A DNA stretch of 64,000 nucleotides from positions 124,001 to 188,000 of the forward strand of contig VGFP01000003.1 of assembly GCA_016868855.1 (NCBI GenBank), written 5' to 3'. Under the pieces are notes generated by a model that saw only the letters and a list, made by a program, of their open reading frames with translations, was not told the origin of the DNA and did no database searches. The DNA is from Bacteroidota bacterium (GTDB lineage: Bacteria; Bacteroidota; Bacteroidia; Chitinophagales; Chitinophagaceae). The stretch's first letter is position 1; each line of letters starts with the position of its first letter. A program made the position numbers and the translations under genes. Of the stretch, positions 59,024 to 64,000 are shown piece after piece.

Positions 59024-61531
59024 ATGATCAGGACTGCCATTGCAAGCCTACTTTTATTGTTGTTGAATATTACATCCCCTGGTCAAAGCATGGCACAGGT
59101 TAGAATACTGCATGCAAAGATCATCGATTTACATACAGAAGAGCCCATTCCATTTGCATCCGTTCAATTTTACAAAACCAGCTATGCAAAGCTGAGTGAC
59201 TCAGCGGGCAACTTCCGTTTTATTCTTGATCAATGGCCCTCAGACAGCCTTTTGATTAGCTATGTTGGCTTTGAAGATTATTACCTGCATATTGACACTT
59301 CTCTTCATACGATTGATTTGATCATAAAAATGGAAAGAAAAAGAAATGTCAATGAAGTGATCGTAAAAAGCAAAGTTGGAAGAGGCTTGATTCTATGGAG
59401 AAAGATTGTAAAAAATAAACTTTTCAATGACAGAAGCAAATTTGATCGTTTCAGTTATGAACTATACAACAAACTTGAAATCGATCTCAACAATGTGAAT
59501 GTGGAAAAAATGCAGAAGGGAATTTTGCCTCCCAAACCTTTTAAATTCATTCTCAACAATGTTGATACAACAACCGAGAGCAGTCCCACCTTACCCATAT
59601 ACCTTATTGAAACCATCTCAGACTATTATTTTCAAAACGATCCATATAAATCCAGAGAAATCATCAAAGCAAGCAAAACCATTGGATTGAACAATGAAAG
59701 TTTTTCCAGATTCACCGGAGGTATGTACCAAAATATCAATGTGTATAAAAACTTCATTCCCATTTTTGATAGAGAATATGTGAGCCCCATCAGCAATGAC
59801 GGCGATTTATACTACAACTACAAAGTTCCCGACACACAATTTATTGCTGGAAAAAGATTTTTTCATTTTGTATTCACTCCCAAAAGAAAGGGAGAAAATA
59901 CTTTTCAAGGAGATGCATGGATAGCAGACTCAAGTTTTGCAGTACAGAAAATGAATTTACAGGTGTCGCCCGGCTCCAACATCAATTTCATTGATAAACT
60001 GAGTTTGGTTCAAGAGTATCAATTGATCAATGACAGTACCTGGTTTCTTTCAAAAGATAAATTCATTGCCAATATCAATTTAACTGGAAAAAAGAATCTG
60101 AGTTTGATTGGAAGAAAAACAACTTTTTACAAAAACATACTTGTCGGAAAGGAGACGAGGGACTCTTTGTTCAGTCAAGCATTGATCAATGATAAAAGAC
60201 GGGAAATTATAGAGGTAAAAGAAGGCGCAGCTATCAAAACAGATAGTTTCTGGCAAGAAAATCGCCATCAGGAGCTGAATGCCAACGAAATGAATTTTTA
60301 CAAAATGGCAGACAGCGTTTTAAAAATGCCCGAGTTTGTGGCCTACAGAGAGTGGATGTATTTTATTGGAACAGGTTACCGATACCTGGGGAACTATGAG
60401 ATTGGCCCCTGGATGAACTGGCTGACTTCCAACCAGTATGAAGGATTTCGCATGAGGTTTGATATTGGAACCAACTATCATTTCAATAAAAACATTTATT
60501 TGGGAAGTTATTTGGCATATGGAACCAAGGATAGAAAACTGAAAGGGAAAGCTGAAATCTTGTATATGATTGGTAAAGACCCTAGGAGCAGCCTGAGGTT
60601 CACATTTAAAAACGATATGGACTATGGCCAAACCTACTATGATGAAATAGGATATGACAACCTTTTTGCCATGATTTTCAGAAAAACTCAGGTCCCACTG
60701 AAACTGATTAAAATAAAACAAACAAAACTTGAATATTTCAAAGAGTGGAGAAGCGGACTGTCCTTCACTGCCAATGTTTGGAACAAGAGATATACGCCTA
60801 TTCAAAATTTACCTCCTGCCAAAGATTTGCTGATCAATACTTCAGACGGCAACTTCAACGACTTCCAAATCAACCTGAAAATAAGATTTGCCTACCTGGA
60901 AAGATTTCTACAGGATGACTTTTTCAGAAGAAGTTTGGGGAGCGATTACCCCGTGTTGGAACTTCAATACACCAAGGGCTTGAAGGGTGTACTGAACAGC
61001 AATTACAATTATTCTAAAGTAACATTCAGCATCAGTGATTATCTGAAAATCCCACCTGCAGGCAATATTTACTACAATGCTTATGCTGGAAAAATCAATG
61101 GGACACTACCATATATGCTGCTGTCTATGGCTCCAGGAAATGAAATTTATTATTACAACAAGTATGCATTTAATACCATGAACAGGTTTGAATATTTATT
61201 TGACCAGTATGCCGGTTTAAATGTTGAGCATATCATTGGAAATGGTTTATTCAGATTCCTGCCGCAAAATAAAAAATTAAAATTCCGTCAATTTTGGAAT
61301 GCTAAATTGTTGTGGGGTGGACTCAGTGCTGCAAACAGGTCGCTCAATATCAATCAATTTCCAGAGTTTACTACACTTGATAAAAAAACATTCATGGAAA
61401 TCGGCACAGGTGTTGACAATATTTTTCGATTTTTCAGAATTGATTTCACTTGGAGGGTATTTCCAAGGCCGCTGCCTGCAGAGCAGTATAAAAGATTCGG
61501 TATTTTTGGAAGTTTCCGCTTTACATTCTAG
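59024..61531 (+). CDS. Outer-membrane DUF5686-type / carboxypeptidase-regulatory-like domain protein
   Basis: Signal peptide from ATG 59024; AKIIDLHTEEPIPFASVQFYKTSYAKLSDSAGNFRF; long C-terminal barrel-like region ending IFGSFRFTF. Confidence 0.8.
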   Translation: MIRTAIASLLLLLLNITSPGQSMAQVRILHAKIIDLHTEEPIPFASVQFYKTSYAKLSDSAGNFRFILDQWPSDSLLISYVGFEDYYLHIDTSLHTIDLIIKMERKRNVNEVIVKSKVGRGLILWRKIVKNKLFNDRSKFDRFSYELYNKLEIDLNNVNVEKMQKGILPPKPFKFILNNVDTTTESSPTLPIYLIETISDYYFQNDPYKSREIIKASKTIGLNNESFSRFTGGMYQNINVYKNFIPIFDREYVSPISNDGDLYYNYKVPDTQFIAGKRFFHFVFTPKRKGENTFQGDAWIADSSFAVQKMNLQVSPGSNINFIDKLSLVQEYQLINDSTWFLSKDKFIANINLTGKKNLSLIGRKTTFYKNILVGKETRDSLFSQALINDKRREIIEVKEGAAIKTDSFWQENRHQELNANEMNFYKMADSVLKMPEFVAYREWMYFIGTGYRYLGNYEIGPWMNWLTSNQYEGFRMRFDIGTNYHFNKNIYLGSYLAYGTKDRKLKGKAEILYMIGKDPRSSLRFTFKNDMDYGQTYYDEIGYDNLFAMIFRKTQVPLKLIKIKQTKLEYFKEWRSGLSFTANVWNKRYTPIQNLPPAKDLLINTSDGNFNDFQINLKIRFAYLERFLQDDFFRRSLGSDYPVLELQYTKGLKGVLNSNYNYSKVTFSISDYLKIPPAGNIYYNAYAGKINGTLPYMLLSMAPGNEIYYYNKYAFNTMNRFEYLFDQYAGLNVEHIIGNGLFRFLPQNKKLKFRQFWNAKLLWGGLSAANRSLNINQFPEFTTLDKKTFMEIGTGVDNIFRFFRIDFTWRVFPRPLPAEQYKRFGIFGSFRFTF

Positions 61532-62729
61532 AAACCTTTTCACAAGCCAATCGGACAATAGTGCAAGCCTCTTTTATTTCATCATCTGTAATGATCAAGG
61601 GCGGTGAAATTCTCATGCAATGAGATGCAAATAAAAACCAGTCGGTGAAAACACCTATTTCAATGCAAGTATCTATCACTCTTTTATTGGTTTCATAGGA
61701 ATCAAACTCCAGTGCCATCATGAAACCCATTGATCGAATATTTCTGATCAGTGGATGTTTGATATGATCGACAAATATTTTTTGCTTACGCTCAATATCT
61801 CTGATTAAGTTCTGATTGATCAAAAACTCAAATGCAGCATTCCCAGCAGCGCATGCAACCGGGTGACCTCCAAATGTTGTAATATGCCCTAATACCGGAT
61901 TACTGGAAAGTTGTGACATGATGGAGCGATTGGCTATAAATGCACCCAGTGGCATACCACCTCCCAGTGCTTTACCCAGTAAAAGAATATCTGGAAAAAT
62001 TCCATAGTGTTCAAATGCAAATAACTTGCCGGTCCTTCCAAATCCGGTTTGAATTTCATCTAGCATCAATAAAACCCCGTGTTCATTACATTTTTTTCTC
62101 AACGCTTGCATCCACTCTTCGGAAGCGGCCATCACACCTCTTTCGGCCTGGACGGATTCAAGAATGATACATGCCAGTTCATCATTGATTGCATCAAGTG
62201 CCTCATCCGAATTGTATGCATGATGAATAATGCCTGGAAGCAATGGCCTGAATGCATTTCGCCAATATTCACTGCCCATTGCACTCAATGCCCCCTGGGT
62301 GGAACCGTGATAAGAATCATGGAAAGCCATCATCTTAGATCTTCCCGTGACCCTTTTTGCCAGCTTCATGGCTCCTTCAGTTGCTTCAGTACCTGAATTG
62401 GTAAAATAAACACTGTTAAGTTGTGGAGGCAAATGTGAAACAAGTGCTGCAGCATATTTCACCTGTGGTGATTCGATCAGCTCACCATACACCATGATGT
62501 GCATGTATTGCTCAGCTTGTTTTTTTACAGCCTCAATGACTTGATCATTGGAATGACCAATATTGCAAACACTGATGCCGCTGATCAAGTCGATGTATTT
62601 TTTCCCCGCGGAATCCCACATGCATGAGTCCTTGGCCCTGACTATTTCAATTGCAAGGGGGGCATCAGAAGTTTGTGCTACATGGCGCAAAAAGAGTTCA
62701 CGCTGATTCATTGCTGCGAAGTTCAGCAT
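61521..62729 (-). CDS. Class III (PLP-dependent) aminotransferase
   Basis: YIDLISGISVCNIGHSNDQVIEAVKKQ, VYFTNSGTEATEGAMKLAKRVTGR, LLMLDEIQTGFGRTGKLFAFEHYGIFPDILLLGKALGGGMPLGAFI. Confidence 0.93.
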   Translation of the reverse strand: MLNFAAMNQRELFLRHVAQTSDAPLAIEIVRAKDSCMWDSAGKKYIDLISGISVCNIGHSNDQVIEAVKKQAEQYMHIMVYGELIESPQVKYAAALVSHLPPQLNSVYFTNSGTEATEGAMKLAKRVTGRSKMMAFHDSYHGSTQGALSAMGSEYWRNAFRPLLPGIIHHAYNSDEALDAINDELACIILESVQAERGVMAASEEWMQALRKKCNEHGVLLMLDEIQTGFGRTGKLFAFEHYGIFPDILLLGKALGGGMPLGAFIANRSIMSQLSSNPVLGHITTFGGHPVACAAGNAAFEFLINQNLIRDIERKQKIFVDHIKHPLIRNIRSMGFMMALEFDSYETNKRVIDTCIEIGVFTDWFLFASHCMRISPPLIITDDEIKEACTIVRLACEKVSRM

Positions 62730-62754
62730 TATGAAATAACTTTAAGAAAAAAAG

Positions 62755-63267
62755 ATGCCAGTTATTTTACCAGTACATGATATCCATCCATCTTTTGGAA
62801 AAGATGTTTTCATCGCTCCGAATGCAACCATTGTAGGAGATGTGACCACAGGAGATGCATGCAGTTTTTGGTTCAATGCAGTGGTAAGAGGAGATGTAAA
62901 CTATATCAAAATGGGGAATAAAGTAAATGTGCAGGACAATGCAGTGATCCACGGAACATACGAAAAGAATCCGACAAACATTGGAAACAATGTCAGCATC
63001 GGACACACTGCGATCGTTCATGGATGCACCATCCATGACAATGTTTTGATCGGCATGGGTGCCATTGTCATGGACCAAGCTGTGATAGGCAGTAACTCGA
63101 TTATTGCTGCTGGAGCAGTTGTTTTGGAAGGAACTGTTGTTCCGGAGGGATGTATTTTCGCGGGGGTACCAGCCAAAAAAGTCAAGGATATTACCCCTGA
63201 AAAAGTAAAAGGTGAGATAGAAAGAATTGCGAATAACTACGTGAAGTACAGCAGCTGGTTCAAGTAA
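62755..63267 (+). CDS. Gamma-carbonic anhydrase-family hexapeptide-repeat protein
   Basis: FIAPNATIVGDVTTGDACSFWFNAVVRGDVNYIKMGNKVNVQDNAVIHGTY...SIGHTAIVHGCTIHDNVLIGMGAIVMDQAVIG. Confidence 0.93.
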   Translation: MPVILPVHDIHPSFGKDVFIAPNATIVGDVTTGDACSFWFNAVVRGDVNYIKMGNKVNVQDNAVIHGTYEKNPTNIGNNVSIGHTAIVHGCTIHDNVLIGMGAIVMDQAVIGSNSIIAAGAVVLEGTVVPEGCIFAGVPAKKVKDITPEKVKGEIERIANNYVKYSSWFK

Positions 63268-64000
63268 TCAAGTCCAGTCATTTTCTTTGATAGAATCCAG
63301 GATGCTGCAGTAGCTGATATACCGCTGCTCACTGATTTGACCATGCATGACCGCGTTTTTTACAGCACAGGAAGGTTCATTGATATGCATGCAATTATTG
63401 TATTGGCATTCATTCAACATAGTTCTCATCTCCGGGAAATAGTGTGAGAGTTCTGAACGTTCTATATCTGCAATGGCGAATTCTCTCATGCCCGGCGTAT
63501 CAATGATTTTTCCTTCAAAAGGAAGATCATACATTTCAGCAAATGTGGTCGTATGCATGCCTTTACCACTCCAGGCGCTGACCTCACTTGTTCGGATATT
63601 GCTTTCACCCAAAATAGTATTGATCAAACTCGATTTACCAACACCCGAGTGACCGCTGAACAAAGTTGTACGATGTTTCAGCGCTTTTTTCAAATCCTCT
63701 ATTCCCTCACTGGTATGCAGAGATGTCAGCAAGACCCTGTAGCCAATGCGTTCATAGATCTCTTTGCGTTCTTGAAATATGTTAAGCTCCTTTTCACGGT
63801 AGATGTCAGCCTTGTTGAAGAGAACGATTGCTGGAATGTGAAATGCCTCACAAGTGACCAAGAATCTGTCAATGAACCCTGTTGATGTTTTAGGATCTTT
63901 GATGGTTGCAATCAAAACGGATTGGTCAATATTTGATGCGATGATATGATGCATCCTTTTGTTGGCTGGAGAGATCCTGTTCACATAATTGCGTCGTGGA
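63268..64000 (-). CDS. rsgA: Ribosome small-subunit-dependent GTPase A, N-terminus beyond window
   Basis: Frame continues upstream of the tracked GTG start as PRRNYVNRISPANKRMHHIIASNIDQ; GHSGVGKSSLINTILG (G1), DTPGMREFAI, C-terminal Cys/His zinc motif CQYNNCMHINEPSCAVK. Confidence 0.95.
   Translation of the reverse strand, partial: PRRNYVNRISPANKRMHHIIASNIDQSVLIATIKDPKTSTGFIDRFLVTCEAFHIPAIVLFNKADIYREKELNIFQERKEIYERIGYRVLLTSLHTSEGIEDLKKALKHRTTLFSGHSGVGKSSLINTILGESNIRTSEVSAWSGKGMHTTTFAEMYDLPFEGKIIDTPGMREFAIADIERSELSHYFPEMRTMLNECQYNNCMHINEPSCAVKNAVMHGQISEQRYISYCSILDSIKENDWT

Noticed and set aside
1-64000. CRISPR array, integrase, transposase, prophage or defence island
   Set aside because: No repeat-spacer periodicity, no mobile-element proteins and no defence-family motifs found; gene content is mostly core.
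1-64000. tRNA or rRNA genes
   Set aside because: No convincing cloverleaf or rRNA sequence seen in the short intergenic gaps; a tRNAscan/Infernal run would be needed to exclude one fully.

Overview
This 64 kb window is a chromosomal segment from a Bacteroidetes bacterium, most likely Chitinophagaceae or a related group. I infer this from SusC/SusD, a PorZ-like T9SS protein, TAnnTTTG promoter motifs and gene content; no 16S gene is present. It is gene-dense and mostly housekeeping. Recognisable blocks are a PhoB/PhoR-like two-component pair next to a TonB receptor and beta-helix lipoprotein; rmlA-galE-transketolase C-subunit; an ECF sigma cassette; the mreBCD-mrdA-rodA shape operon; purD; POT and OPT peptide transporters; an AlkB-like monooxygenase; serS; gcvH; prfA; recO-porZ; an MMPL/RND transporter; an orphan SusC/SusD pair; alaS-gatB; lpxH-orf-mscS; rsfS-ftsH; birA; bcp; carB; and a terminal rsgA fragment. 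I saw no CRISPR array, rRNA, tRNA, transposase or prophage. The best leads are: (1) three TTAACA-like hexamers at an exact 11-bp period upstream of the TonB receptor, resembling a PhoP/PhoB box and lying near a PhoBR-like pair; (2) a 940-aa CarB that appears to lack the C-terminal allosteric domain, with a terminator-like hairpin at its predicted transcript start; (3) an intergenic element after gcvH with a hairpin and a hydrophobic mini-ORF interrupted by one stop; (4) a perfect 9-bp inverted repeat at the SusC/SusD promoter; (5) several uncharacterised proteins translationally coupled to known genes. I did not find a clear-cut new defence or mobile system. All assignments come from reading the sequence and family motifs; no database search was run.
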